Shown here: piece after piece, positions 8,117-16,708 of the stretch
Layout: each line of letters starts with the position of its first letter
How positions within the stretch are numbered: position 1 is the first letter of the stretch
Assembly: GCF_000685075.1 (NCBI RefSeq)
Contig: NZ_BAYD01000057.1
Span: 1-64,000, forward strand
Reading direction: 5' to 3'
Source of the DNA: Paraburkholderia oxyphila NBRC 105797
GTDB lineage: Bacteria; Pseudomonadota; Gammaproteobacteria; Burkholderiales; Burkholderiaceae
Length of the DNA: 64,000 nt
Position numbers and translations under genes: made by a program
The notes under the pieces: generated by a model
Seen by the model: the letters and a program-made list of their open reading frames with translations, nothing else
Database searches by the model: none
What the model was told of the DNA's origin: nothing

Positions 8117-9961
8117 ATGAATCCAGACAGTAGCTCCAACAAGAGCCGTGTGCGCAGCATGGGCCGGCTAGCGATGCCCGGCGCGGTCATCGCCGGCGTG
8201 CTGATGCTCGCGGGATGCGGCGGCGGCGATGGCAGCACCGGGACCGGTGCGAGCGCAATGAGCCAGGTGGCCGCGAGCCAGCAGGAGCAAAACGGCAACC
8301 AGCAAGGGCAAAACGGCAACCAGCAAGGGCAAAACGGCAACCAGCCTTATGTCGACCCGGTCGCTTATTCATCCAATGCCACCGACGCGCTACCGCTGAA
8401 CGAGGTCGCGGAGAAGGCGGCCGTCATGCATTATCAATGGACCTCGGGAAAGACGACGATCAACTACACGACCACAACAGGCCATTTGACGGCCTCGAAT
8501 CCGAACGGCACGCCTGAAGCGACGATGTCGTATGTCGCCTACACCGCACCGGGCACGAACGGCGCGCCGCGGCCTGTCACCTTCATCTACAACGGCGGGC
8601 CGGGCTCGTCGTCGATCTGGCTGCGGCTCGGTTCGTTCGCACCCACGCGTGTCGCCACGCCCGACCCGCTGATGACGAACTGGCCGAATTTCCCGCTCGT
8701 CAACAATGCGGAGAGCCTGATCGATACCACCGACATGGTGTTCATCGATCCCCCGGGCACGGGCCTCTCGGAGGCGATTGCGCCTTACACGAACCAGAGC
8801 TTCTGGGGCTGCGACCCGGACGTCAACGTGATGCGCGACTTCATCATGCGCTATCTGGCGGCCAACAACCGCAGCGCCTCGCCCATCTATCTCTACGGTG
8901 AATCGTACGGCACGCCGCGCACGGACATGCTCGCGCTCGCGCTCGAGACCGCCGGCGTGAAGCTCACGGGCATCGTGCTGCAGTCGTCGATTCTGAATTA
9001 CTTCGCCGATGCGATCGAGGCCACGGCCATCACGGCTTCGACCGAGGGCCTCGCGCTCGATACCGATACGCTCGCGGGCTACTACCCGGGCTATGCCGAG
9101 GTGGCCGCGTACTTCAACCTGGTGTCGCCGCCGCTGATCGATCAGGGGCTCTTTGCCTGGCAATCGGAGGTCTTCGCGACGGGCCAGTACAACCATTTCG
9201 GAAAGTACGCGCAATCGTGGGTGCTGAGCCAGCTCGGCATTCCGGATGCGCTCGGCACGCCTGTGTTCCCGGCCCAGCGCACGCTCGACTCGTGGCGTTG
9301 GCCATCGAGCCTGACCTTGCAGGCGCTACAGGGCTACTTCAATGCGAATCCGTTCAATATCGAGCTGATCCCGGGCACCACCATCGGCCGTTACGACGGA
9401 CGCGTGTCCTTGCCCAATTCGGATCCGCGCTTGCAGAGCGATGGCGACCCGTCGGACATTCTGATTTCGCAGCCGTTCACGACCGCGCTGGCAACGCAGA
9501 TGCCGGACTATCTGGGCTATCGCGCGCCCAATGCGACGTATATGCCGCTCAACGACAACATCATCAACGTATGGGACTTCTCGCACGACGGCCAGCCGCT
9601 GCCCGACACGCTGCCTGATCTGCTGGGGGCGATCCAGTTGAACCCGCAGTTGCAGGTGCTTTCCGAAAACGGCTATCACGATCTCGCCACGCCGTTCTTC
9701 AATACGGAGAAGCAGCTCGCGCGCCTGCAAACGGTTCAGGGTCTGGCGCCGAACCTGCAGGTCAACTTCTTCCAGGGCGGACACATGATTTATCTCGACG
9801 ATGTGGCGCGCCCGAAGATGAAGGCCGATCTCGCGAAGTACTACGCCGGACAGCCCATTCCGCTGGCGCTTTCGCTCTGGACGCTGCCCGCTCCGTGGTC
9901 CGATGAGAGCCCGGCAGGTACGCCTACGACGGCCACTGCGCAGGCCACGGCAACGCAGTAA
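8117..9961 (+). CDS. S10 family serine carboxypeptidase-like lipoprotein
   Basis: 614 residues. The start at 8117 gives a basic N-terminus and a lipoprotein signal ending in LMLAGC, so the mature protein should be lipid-anchored. A Gln/Gly/Asn-rich linker follows (residues about 55-78), then the alpha/beta hydrolase domain. The oxyanion segment GGPGSSS is near residue 160, the nucleophile elbow GESYG near 261-265, a probable catalytic Asp in GYHDLATPF near 520 and His in QGGHMIY near 555: the S10 triad order. It is expected to trim C-terminal residues from peptides outside the cytoplasm. An EF-hand protein gene follows 75 nt later. S10 enzymes are less common in bacteria than in eukaryotes, but occur in Burkholderia and relatives. 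Confidence 0.85.
   Translation: MNPDSSSNKSRVRSMGRLAMPGAVIAGVLMLAGCGGGDGSTGTGASAMSQVAASQQEQNGNQQGQNGNQQGQNGNQPYVDPVAYSSNATDALPLNEVAEKAAVMHYQWTSGKTTINYTTTTGHLTASNPNGTPEATMSYVAYTAPGTNGAPRPVTFIYNGGPGSSSIWLRLGSFAPTRVATPDPLMTNWPNFPLVNNAESLIDTTDMVFIDPPGTGLSEAIAPYTNQSFWGCDPDVNVMRDFIMRYLAANNRSASPIYLYGESYGTPRTDMLALALETAGVKLTGIVLQSSILNYFADAIEATAITASTEGLALDTDTLAGYYPGYAEVAAYFNLVSPPLIDQGLFAWQSEVFATGQYNHFGKYAQSWVLSQLGIPDALGTPVFPAQRTLDSWRWPSSLTLQALQGYFNANPFNIELIPGTTIGRYDGRVSLPNSDPRLQSDGDPSDILISQPFTTALATQMPDYLGYRAPNATYMPLNDNIINVWDFSHDGQPLPDTLPDLLGAIQLNPQLQVLSENGYHDLATPFFNTEKQLARLQTVQGLAPNLQVNFFQGGHMIYLDDVARPKMKADLAKYYAGQPIPLALSLWTLPAPWSDESPAGTPTTATAQATATQ
8288..8344 (+). repeat. 21-nt in-frame tandem repeat in the S10 peptidase linker
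   Basis: Two identical 21-nt units and a third of 15 nt, encoding repeated QNGNQQG. The unit preserves the reading frame, so copy number can change linker length without breaking the protein. It lies between the lipid anchor and the catalytic domain. Confidence 0.85.
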
Positions 9962-10036
9962 GCTTGAGAAACGGGTCCCGGCGGAGCCGGGGACCTGATG
10001 CTCACCTTCATGCACACCCTTTGAATGCGAGTGATC

Positions 10037-10429
10037 ATGTCCGAATTCGATAAACTGTGGCGCCTCGTGCCGCTCATCGTGCTCGCGGCCATGTTTGGCA
10101 ACGCGCAGGCGGCAACCCAGGCCGTGGCACCCGTCACGCTCCCGCAAGGCGGGCACGGCGTGGACGGTCCGTTTTTCCCCGCCAACCGTCCGCTGCCCGT
10201 GACGCCATCCACGGGCACGCAACTGCAGCAAGAGGCGCAAAAGCGCATTGAAGCGCGACTAGGCGCGAATACGGTGCTGAGCAACGGTGCCTCGATTACG
10301 AAGGCACAGGCGCAAAGTAGCGGCCTTGGCTATATCGCGCAGCATTTCGACCAGATCGACACGGCGCATACGGGCCGCGTCTCGATGAGCGACGTGCGGC
10401 AGTATCTGCAGCAGCAAAAGCAGCAGTAA
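10037..10429 (+). CDS. Small exported EF-hand protein
   Basis: 130 residues from the ATG at 10037 (GAGTG 5 nt ahead); the ATG at 10025 is an alternative that adds four residues. A signal peptide with hydrophobic core LVPLIVLAAMFG and cut near NAQA directs export. The only recognisable domain is one C-terminal EF-hand loop, DQIDTAHTGRVSMSD, whose Asp, Thr, Arg and Asp fall at loop positions 1, 5, 9 and 12 in a calcium-binding pattern. The middle is Pro/Gly-rich. It is 75 nt behind the S10 peptidase and may be expressed with it. No enzymatic role is evident; a calcium-binding partner or chaperone is a guess. Confidence 0.7.
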   Translation: MSEFDKLWRLVPLIVLAAMFGNAQAATQAVAPVTLPQGGHGVDGPFFPANRPLPVTPSTGTQLQQEAQKRIEARLGANTVLSNGASITKAQAQSSGLGYIAQHFDQIDTAHTGRVSMSDVRQYLQQQKQQ

Positions 10430-10438
10430 AGTCCAGTG

Positions 10439-10469
10439 CGGATCGGCGCTGTATGGCATAGCCGATCCG
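10439..10469. terminator. Bidirectional hairpin between convergent genes
   Basis: Perfect 9-bp inverted repeat CGGATCGGC / GCCGATCCG with a 13-nt loop, exactly in the 47-nt gap between the EF-hand gene and the convergent amino-acid-binding gene. T tracts on either side are weak, so termination may be factor-assisted. Confidence 0.55.
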
Positions 10470-10476
10470 ACATCTC

Positions 10477-11256
10477 TTATTTCGGCGACACGTCGATATC
10501 GCCGAAGTACTTGCGCGCGAGCGACGCAACCGTGCCGTCGGCTTCGAGCTTCGCGATGGCCGCATTCAGGCGCTGGCGCAGCGCATCGTCGCCTTTGCGC
10601 AGCCCGAACGCCACACCGCTGCCAAGGATCGCGTCGTCGCGCACCGGCGCACCAACGAAAGCGAAGCCCTTGCCATCGGGGCGGGAGAGAAAACCCGTCT
10701 GGCCGGCGGGCGCGAGCAGCAGCGTCGCGTCGAGGCGGCCCGCCGTGAGATCGGCGTAGATCTGGTTCTGGTCCTGGTACGCCACGACGCTCACGCCTTC
10801 CGGCTCCCAGTGCGCCTTTGCATAGGTTTCCTGAATAGACGATTGCAGCACGCCCACGCGCTTGCCCTTGAGCGACGCCGGGGTAGGCGTGAGGCCGCTG
10901 TCGCTGCGGGCGATCAGGCGGGTGGGGACGCGATAGATCACCGTGGTGAAGTCGATGGCCTCGCGGCGCTTTGCCGTAGCGTTCATCGCCGAGTTGATCG
11001 CGTCGAACTTGCGGCCGTTCAGCGCCGGAATCAGCCCGTCGAACGAGGTCTCGACCCACTTGCAGGTGAGATGCGTGGCCGCGCACACGGCATTGCCGAT
11101 GTCGATGTCGAAGCCCTGCAGGCTGCCGTTGGCGGCCTTGGATTCGAAGGGCGGATATTGCGCCTCCAGGCCGAAGCGCAGTGCCGTCGTGTCCGCGAAC
11201 GCGGGAACGGCGGCGCAGGCGCAGGCGAGTGCGAGCAACATCTTGGATAGCTTCAT
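10477..11256 (-). CDS. Amino acid ABC transporter substrate-binding protein (SBP family 3)
   Basis: 259 residues. Sec signal peptide MKLSKMLLALACACAAVPAFA precedes a mature start TTALRFGLEAQYPPFESK, and GFDIDIGNAVCAA with SFDGLIPALNGRKFDAI follow: the ArgT/HisJ pattern for lysine, arginine, ornithine or histidine binders. Two Cys residues about 8 apart (AVCAATHLTCKW) match the disulfide of that subfamily. AAGGAG lies 6 nt before the ATG. An aminotransferase gene lies just upstream on the same strand (66-nt gap), so they may share a transcript. No permease or ATP-binding gene is next to it, so it must use components encoded elsewhere. Confidence 0.9.
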   Translation of the reverse strand: MKLSKMLLALACACAAVPAFADTTALRFGLEAQYPPFESKAANGSLQGFDIDIGNAVCAATHLTCKWVETSFDGLIPALNGRKFDAINSAMNATAKRREAIDFTTVIYRVPTRLIARSDSGLTPTPASLKGKRVGVLQSSIQETYAKAHWEPEGVSVVAYQDQNQIYADLTAGRLDATLLLAPAGQTGFLSRPDGKGFAFVGAPVRDDAILGSGVAFGLRKGDDALRQRLNAAIAKLEADGTVASLARKYFGDIDVSPK

Positions 11257-11322
11257 GGTGATCTCCTTGTGATGGTTGTCGTTTGATGTGCGCGTAACCG
11301 GCTCAGAACGGCCCGGGTCCGC

Positions 11323-12477
11323 TCAGATTGCGCACAGCCGGCGCGCGCCTTCGAGCAGGGTGGCGTCGTCTTTCGAAAAGCTCAGGCGGATGAGGCCGTC
11401 GTCGGTGCCGTCTGTGTAGAACGCGGAAAGCGGAATGGTCGCCACGCGCGCGTCGCGTATCAGGCGCAGCACGAAATCGCTGTCGCGCTCGCTGGAAAAG
11501 GCGCGAAAGCGCGCGAGCAGGAAGAAGCTGCCGGCGCTCGGCAGCAGCTCGAAACGCGAGCCGGCCAGCGCGTCCACCAGCAAGTCGCGCTTGTGCTGGT
11601 AGAACTCGCCCAGGCCGAGATAAGTCGCCGGCTCGGCGAGCGCTTCGGCAAACGCGTATTGCATCGGCGTGTCGGCGGAGAACATCATGAACTGATGGAC
11701 TTTGCGGATCTCCTCCATCAGCTCGGCGGGCGCGAGGCAATAGCCGACGCGCCAGCCCGTCACGTGATACGACTTGCCGAACGACGAGACGATCACGCTG
11801 CGCTCGGCCAGCTCCCGATGGCGCGCCATGCTCTGGTGCTGCGCGCCGTCGAACACGACATGCTCGTAGACTTCGTCGGAGAGGATCACGATATCGGTGT
11901 TGCGCGTGAGCGCTTTCAGGCGTGCGATGTCGTGCTCGTCGAAGATCGTGGCCGTGGGATTGTGCGGCGTGTTCACGATGATCATGCGCGTTTTCGGATT
12001 GATCGCGGCGGCGACCTCGTCCCAGTTCACGCGGAAATCCGGCTGCGCGAGCTTGATCGCCACGGGAGTCGCGCCCTGCAGGCGGACGATGGGCGCATAG
12101 CTGTCGAACGACGGCTCGAAATAGATGACCTCGTCGCCCGCATGCACGAGCGCGCTGATTGCGGAGTAGAGGCCCTCGCTCGCGCTCGCCGTCACCGTGA
12201 CTTCGTCGGCGGGGTCGTAGTGCGCGCCGTGCAGCGATGCGAACTTGGCGGCCAGGGCTTCGCGCAGCGCGTGAATGCCCGCCATCGGCGCATACTGGTT
12301 GTGGCCGGCGCGCATCGCGGCGGCAACGTTCTCGACGAGCCGCGCATCGGGCTCGAAATTGGGTGCGCCTTGTGAGAGATTCAGCGCGTCATGCTCGGCG
12401 GCGAGTTGACCGATGACGGTGAAGATCGTCGTGCCGACGTCGGGCAGTTTCGAGCGTATGCGAGCGGCGCTCTGCAT
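11323..12477 (-). CDS. Pyridoxal-phosphate aminotransferase, methionine/kynurenine type (YbdL-like)
   Basis: 384 residues from the ATG at 12477, which has AAGGGAG 9 nt upstream; a further 10 codons are open ahead of it without a ribosome-binding site. Fold-type I aminotransferase. Visible cofactor elements are NTPHNPT (Asn-Pro contact), DEVYEHVVF (Asp to the pyridine ring) and SSFGKSYHVTGWRVGY, in which Lys235 should form the Schiff base. The N-terminus LPDVGTTIF and LNLSQGAPNFEPD are characteristic of the methionine aminotransferase YbdL and kynurenine aminotransferase branch. It would transaminate methionine or aromatic amino acids to 2-oxo acids in the cytosol. The amino-acid-binding gene lies downstream in the same direction. 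Branch assignment is good, exact substrate uncertain. Confidence 0.85.
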   Translation of the reverse strand: MQSAARIRSKLPDVGTTIFTVIGQLAAEHDALNLSQGAPNFEPDARLVENVAAAMRAGHNQYAPMAGIHALREALAAKFASLHGAHYDPADEVTVTASASEGLYSAISALVHAGDEVIYFEPSFDSYAPIVRLQGATPVAIKLAQPDFRVNWDEVAAAINPKTRMIIVNTPHNPTATIFDEHDIARLKALTRNTDIVILSDEVYEHVVFDGAQHQSMARHRELAERSVIVSSFGKSYHVTGWRVGYCLAPAELMEEIRKVHQFMMFSADTPMQYAFAEALAEPATYLGLGEFYQHKRDLLVDALAGSRFELLPSAGSFFLLARFRAFSSERDSDFVLRLIRDARVATIPLSAFYTDGTDDGLIRLSFSKDDATLLEGARRLCAI

Positions 12478-12652
12478 GGGTGGGTTCTCCCTTGGGGGCG
12501 GCGTCATGGCAGACGACGTAATCGAAAGCGTCCATTTAGCCCAAAGCGCACCGCCGCGGCAATCGAATAATTCTCATGGCGGCCATGCATTTGCCTCATG
12601 GCGCGCTTTTCACGCGCCCAGCCCGCGCCCGCGAGCATCCCTGGGATGCCCG

Positions 12653-13540
12653 TCAGCCGGCGCCGGAGCGCTCGCGATCCTGCTCGATCCACTCGCTGAA
12701 GCGCTGGACCTTCTGTTGCTGCGCGACGCACTCGGGGTAGACGAAATAGTAGCGCCAGCCCGTTGCCACGGCCAGATCGAAGGGCATCACGAGCCGGTTC
12801 GCGGCAAGATCCTCGCCTGCGAGCGTGCGGTCGCCAATGGCCACGCCGAAGCCTTGCATCGCGGCGCTGGTGGCGAGGTCGAGCGACTCGAACGTGGGGC
12901 CCGCGTGGGCGTTGACCTGCTGCGCGCCCGCTTGCGCGAGCCACAGCTTCCAGTCGCGGTGATCGCGCGTCGGGTGCAACAGGGTTTGATGCGCGAGGTC
13001 GTCGGCCTGCGCGATGGGGCGCTTTTCCAGCAACTCCGGCGCGCACACGGGTGTGAGGTATTCGTCGAACAGCAGCACCGCGTGAACACCCGCGCCCGGT
13101 GCGGGCGCATAGACGATGGCGGCGTCGAACGGCTCGGCCTGGAAATCTGCTTCGTGCTGCCAGGTAGTCGTGATCTGCACCTGAAGATCGGGATGCTCGG
13201 CCTGGAAGCGCATGATGCGCGGCAGCATCCAGCGCATCACGCAGGTGGGCACCTTGAGCGCCAGCTCGGTGCGCTGGCGCGTGAGGCGCATCGAGGCCTC
13301 TTCGATGCGCGCGAAGCCGTCGCGCACGGCGGGCAGCAACTGCTCGCCCTCGGGCGTGAGCGTGAGCCCCTTGGGCGTGCGCCGGAACAGCGGCAGCCGG
13401 TAGTACTCTTCGAGCGCGAGTATCTGGCGGCTCACCGCGCCTTGCGTGAGGCACAGATGCTCGGCCGCGCGCGTGAAGCTGCCGTAGCGGGCGACGGTCT
13501 CGAAGATCTGCAGGGCGTTCAGGGGCGGGAGGTGTCTCAT
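12653..13540 (-). CDS. LysR family transcriptional regulator (GcvA-like)
   Basis: 295 residues. The winged helix-turn-helix occupies residues 5-65 (ALQIFETVARYGSFTRAAEH, then TQGAVSRQILALEEYY) and the periplasmic-binding-like effector domain the rest, with the GcvA-branch wording KVPTCVMRWMLPRIM. Its ATG overlaps the stop of the upstream binding-protein gene by four nucleotides (ATGA), so the two are translated from one message and are probably coupled. A LysR gene translated behind a binding protein is unusual, as LysR genes normally face their targets. The neighbouring aminotransferase, on the same strand after 175 nt, could be a target. Confidence 0.9.
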   Translation of the reverse strand: MRHLPPLNALQIFETVARYGSFTRAAEHLCLTQGAVSRQILALEEYYRLPLFRRTPKGLTLTPEGEQLLPAVRDGFARIEEASMRLTRQRTELALKVPTCVMRWMLPRIMRFQAEHPDLQVQITTTWQHEADFQAEPFDAAIVYAPAPGAGVHAVLLFDEYLTPVCAPELLEKRPIAQADDLAHQTLLHPTRDHRDWKLWLAQAGAQQVNAHAGPTFESLDLATSAAMQGFGVAIGDRTLAGEDLAANRLVMPFDLAVATGWRYYFVYPECVAQQQKVQRFSEWIEQDRERSGAG

Positions 13541-14514
13541 GGTGCGTGGCCGGCCTGAAGATTGTCCTTCGTGATGAGCACGACCGGCGTTTCGATAAAG
13601 TCCGAGAGATCGTCCTGGGTCTGCTGCTCGACATGGGCCTGCATGGCCACGTCGAGGCCGTAGACGGCCTGTTTGGCCGCGAACTGATCGAGCGTGGCGA
13701 GCACCTGGCCTTTTTTGATCAGCGGTTTGATGGCGTCGTCGTCGTTGAAGCCTGTGATAAGGACGTGGCCGCTCAATTGCGCCGCGCGTACGGCATCCAC
13801 GGCGCCGCGCGCCATATTGTCGTTCGCGCAGAGCAAGGCGCGCATGCCGGGGTGCGCCGCGAGCATCGCGGCGGCCGCGAGGCGGCCTTTGCCGTATTCC
13901 CAGTCGCCGGGCGCGATGGCCACGATCTCGACATGCGCGGCCTGCATCGCGTCGCGATAGCCGGCGTTGCGCTGCTGCGCGTTGCGCGCGCTGTGCACGC
14001 CTTCGATGATGCCAACCCGGTCGCCCGGCCGCAAACGATGCGCGAGATAGTCGCCCACGAGCCGCGCGGCGCGCCGGTCGTCGGGGCCCACATAGGGCAC
14101 GCGGATGCCCGCCGCGGAGAGCGCGTCGGCATCGAGCGGGTTGTCGATCGCCAGCGTGAGGATGCGTTGCTGCACGCTGCGGCGCGCGGCCGGCACGAGC
14201 GCGCGCGAATCGGCGGGCGCGATCACGATGGCGTTCACGCGCTGGGCGATCAGCGCGTCGATGAGGCGGATCTGGCCGTCCGAGTCGGTCTCCGCCGTGA
14301 CGCCCTGCACCAGCAGCGTGAACGGGTAGGGGGCATGCGCCTGAAAGACCTTCGCGGCGGCGATCATGGTCTGCGTGTAGGCATCCGGGAGACCCTTGAG
14401 GACCAGCGCGATGGTGAAGTTGCGCGTCGCGCCGCTGCTGGAGCGCGTGAGCGCGGCACCGATCGCGCCAAGCAGGCTCGCAATGACGACGCGGCGGCGT
14501 TTTTCATCAGGCAT
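13537..14514 (-). CDS. Solo sugar-type periplasmic binding protein (Peripla_BP_4)
   Basis: 325 residues if started at the ATG at 14514 (MPDEKRRR); the frame is open for another 30 codons upstream and no clear ribosome-binding site distinguishes the two. A short basic N-terminus and hydrophobic IASLLGAIGAALT look like a Sec or Tat-like signal. The mature protein follows the ribose-binding-protein fold: TIALVLKGLPDAYTQTMI at the start, the hinge IAPADSRALVPA, and ALLCANDNMARGAVDA and GFNDDDAIKPLIKKG in the second lobe. No ABC permease or ATPase lies nearby. It overlaps by 4 nt with the LysR gene, which suggests a sensing role with that regulator rather than bulk transport. Confidence 0.8.
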   Translation of the reverse strand: MPDEKRRRVVIASLLGAIGAALTRSSSGATRNFTIALVLKGLPDAYTQTMIAAAKVFQAHAPYPFTLLVQGVTAETDSDGQIRLIDALIAQRVNAIVIAPADSRALVPAARRSVQQRILTLAIDNPLDADALSAAGIRVPYVGPDDRRAARLVGDYLAHRLRPGDRVGIIEGVHSARNAQQRNAGYRDAMQAAHVEIVAIAPGDWEYGKGRLAAAAMLAAHPGMRALLCANDNMARGAVDAVRAAQLSGHVLITGFNDDDAIKPLIKKGQVLATLDQFAAKQAVYGLDVAMQAHVEQQTQDDLSDFIETPVVLITKDNLQAGHAP

Positions 14515-14619
14515 GGCAAAGGCGGCGGCTTGGGGCGCGAGAGTCGAAGAGTCGATCGGGGAATGCTGGAAGTGTAAACGACGCACGGGGCTTCGGCGTG
14601 CCATTCATGAGGCGGCGCT

Positions 14620-15558
14620 TCATTCTCGCGTCTCGTTTGCGTCGCGAGCCTCCGGTGCCGCTTGCGCCCGTGCGACGAGATGCTCGACCATGCGCTGGGC
14701 GGCGGGCTGCAACGCGTCGAACTCGCGAAAGCAGACGATGAAGCGCCGCCGCGCCCACGCATCGGCGAGCGCGATCATGCGCACGTTCATGATGCGCGTG
14801 TAGGTCTGGCCGACCTCCTGCGGCACGACGCTGATGCCCAGATTCGCCGCGACCACGCGGAACGCGGCATCGAAGTTCGACACGGTCGCGCGATAGTCGA
14901 TGCTGCGCCCGCTGCGCGCCGCCGCGCGCTGCAGCAGCGTATGAACGGCCGTGGACGGCGGCAGGCCCACGTGCTCGTAGTCGAGCGTATCGGTGAACGC
15001 GATGCGCTTGCGGCGCGCGAGCGGGTGGTCGGGGTGCACCGCGAGCGCGAGCCGGTCCTCGCGCCAGGGGCGCGACTCCAGGCCGGCGAGCTCCACGTTG
15101 TCCCAGCACACGCCCACCGACGCCACGCCATCGCGCACGCGCTGCACGAGCTCGCTGGAGGTGCGCTCGTCCACGTTCACGCGGATGTTCTGGTGCGCGG
15201 GCATGCGCATGAACGAGGCGAGATCGTCGAGCAGCGCCTCGGCGATGGCCGATGCGGAGGCGCACACGCTCACGCTGCCGCGCAATCCGCTGCCGAAAGC
15301 GGCGATGTCGCCGAGCGCGCGCTCGAGCGTGAAGATCACGCTGCGCGCGTGCTCGAGGAGCGCGACGCCTGCCGGCGTGGGCTGCACGCCGCGCCGCGAG
15401 CGCGTGAGGAGTGGCACGCCGAGGCTGGCCTCCAGTTGCGCGATGCGCTTGCTGATTGCCGAAGGCTCGATGTGCTCGTCGCGCGCGGCGCGGCCCATGT
15501 TGCCGTGCTCGCACACGGCGACCAGCAATCGCAGGGTCTTGATGTCGATGTCGTGCAT
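14620..15558 (-). CDS. LysR family transcriptional regulator, divergent from the lyase/CoA-transferase genes
   Basis: 312 residues from the ATG at 15558, which has GGAG 9 nt upstream; the frame is open for another 49 codons with no family likeness. HTH at residues 5-65: LRLLVAVCEHGNMGRAARDE and EPSAISKRIAQLEASLG. The effector domain shows the usual VSVCASASAIAEALLDDLASF and AANLGISVVPQEVGQ stretches. It is transcribed away from the HMG-CoA-lyase-like gene with 185 nt between start codons, the classical arrangement of a LysR activator and its target operon. It therefore probably controls the lyase, CoA-transferase and possibly the MFS gene in response to their substrate. Confidence 0.9.
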   Translation of the reverse strand: MHDIDIKTLRLLVAVCEHGNMGRAARDEHIEPSAISKRIAQLEASLGVPLLTRSRRGVQPTPAGVALLEHARSVIFTLERALGDIAAFGSGLRGSVSVCASASAIAEALLDDLASFMRMPAHQNIRVNVDERTSSELVQRVRDGVASVGVCWDNVELAGLESRPWREDRLALAVHPDHPLARRKRIAFTDTLDYEHVGLPPSTAVHTLLQRAAARSGRSIDYRATVSNFDAAFRVVAANLGISVVPQEVGQTYTRIMNVRMIALADAWARRRFIVCFREFDALQPAAQRMVEHLVARAQAAPEARDANETRE

Positions 15559-15743
15559 GCGTGCTGCTCCGTCTCGCTCCACGAGGCTTCCGGTCAGCCT
15601 GGCGGCCGAACTGGCATGTTTCCGGTTCGGAATGTCACTGGTTCCGAAATACCGCTTTATGTATCTCAGGGAATGGCTAAAGTTAGCACATCGCCGGCCC
15701 GCCATGAACCGGCGTATCGACCTGCAGCTTATGGAGACCCTTC

Positions 15744-16679
15744 ATGCCCTCATTCCCCGAGCGCGCCGTCATCCGTGAAGTCGGCCTGCGCGACGGCCTG
15801 CAAAGCATCCAGACCGTGCTGCCCACCGCGCGCAAATGCGAGTGGCTGCGCGCGGCGCACGCCGCCGGCCTGCGCGAGATCGAGGTGGGCTCGTTCGTGC
15901 CCGCCCGCCTGTTGCCGCAACTGGCCGATACGGCCGAGCTCGTCGATTTCGCGCGGCGCTTGCCGGGGCTGTTCGTCTCGGTGCTGGTGCCCAATCTCAA
16001 GGGCGCCGAGCGCGCGCTCGAAGCCGGCGCCGACCTCATGCTCGTGCCGCTTTCGGCGAGCGAGGCGCACAGCCTCGCGAACCTGCGCAAGACGCCCAAC
16101 GAAGTGGTCGCCGAAGTCGCGCGCATGCGCGCCGCGCGCGACGCGTCGGGCGCGAAGACGCTGATCGAAGCCGGCATCGGCACGGCGTTCGGCTGCACCT
16201 TGCAGGGGCGCGTGCACGCGCAGGACGTGCTGCGCTACATGCGGGCGCTGCTCGACGCGGGTGCGGACCGCGTGAGCCTCGCCGATACGGTCGGCTATGC
16301 GAACCCCGCCGCCGTGCGCGAGCTGTTCGGCGAGGCGCGCGCGATCGCGGGCGAGCGGCTCTGGTGCGGCCACTTTCACGACACGCGCGGCCTTGCGCTC
16401 GCCAACGTTTATGCCGCGCTGGAAACGGGCGTCACGCGCTTCGATGCCTCGCTCGCGGGCATCGGCGGCTGCCCGCATGCGCCAGGCGCGAGCGGCAACG
16501 CCGCGAGCGAGGATCTCGCGTTCATGCTGGCCGACATGGGCATCGAGACCGGCATCGACATCGAAGCGCTGCTCGCATTGCGCGCGCAGGTGGCGCAATG
16601 GCTCGACCACGAAACGCTGCACGGCACGCTCTGGCGCGCGGGGCTGCCGAAGACGTTTCGTGCCGCCCACTCCAGCTGA
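15744..16679 (+). CDS. Hydroxymethylglutaryl-CoA lyase family protein
   Basis: 311 residues, TIM-barrel of the HMG-CoA lyase / DRE-TIM group. The N-terminal metal and substrate motif is REVGLRDGLQ (Arg, Asp and Gln conserved). HFHDTRGLALAN carries the two metal-binding His, and the C-terminal active-site loop is GIGGCPHAPGASGN with the catalytic Cys. In classical HMG-CoA lyases this loop reads GGCPYAKGATGN; here the Lys is replaced by Pro, as in several proteobacterial paralogues, so a related 3-hydroxy-3-methyl acyl-CoA could be the real substrate. The reaction would release acetyl-CoA or a keto product plus a keto acid. The class III CoA-transferase gene begins 29 nt later, giving an activation/cleavage pair. 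Confidence 0.85.
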   Translation: MPSFPERAVIREVGLRDGLQSIQTVLPTARKCEWLRAAHAAGLREIEVGSFVPARLLPQLADTAELVDFARRLPGLFVSVLVPNLKGAERALEAGADLMLVPLSASEAHSLANLRKTPNEVVAEVARMRAARDASGAKTLIEAGIGTAFGCTLQGRVHAQDVLRYMRALLDAGADRVSLADTVGYANPAAVRELFGEARAIAGERLWCGHFHDTRGLALANVYAALETGVTRFDASLAGIGGCPHAPGASGNAASEDLAFMLADMGIETGIDIEALLALRAQVAQWLDHETLHGTLWRAGLPKTFRAAHSS

Positions 16680-16708
16680 TCATACTGATTCGTAATCCTG
16701 AGGTTCAT

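Noticed and set aside
9976..9997. GC hairpin GGTCCCGGC/GCCGGGGACC behind the S10 peptidase gene as terminator
   Set aside because: The stem has a bulge, there is no T tract, and the EF-hand gene follows closely, so read-through is as likely.
15836..16708. Open frame that would extend the CoA-transferase by 291 residues
   Set aside because: The extension is an Arg/Ala-rich shadow of the lyase gene; the family start MDTAKRLPLDGVRVVEF begins at 16709.
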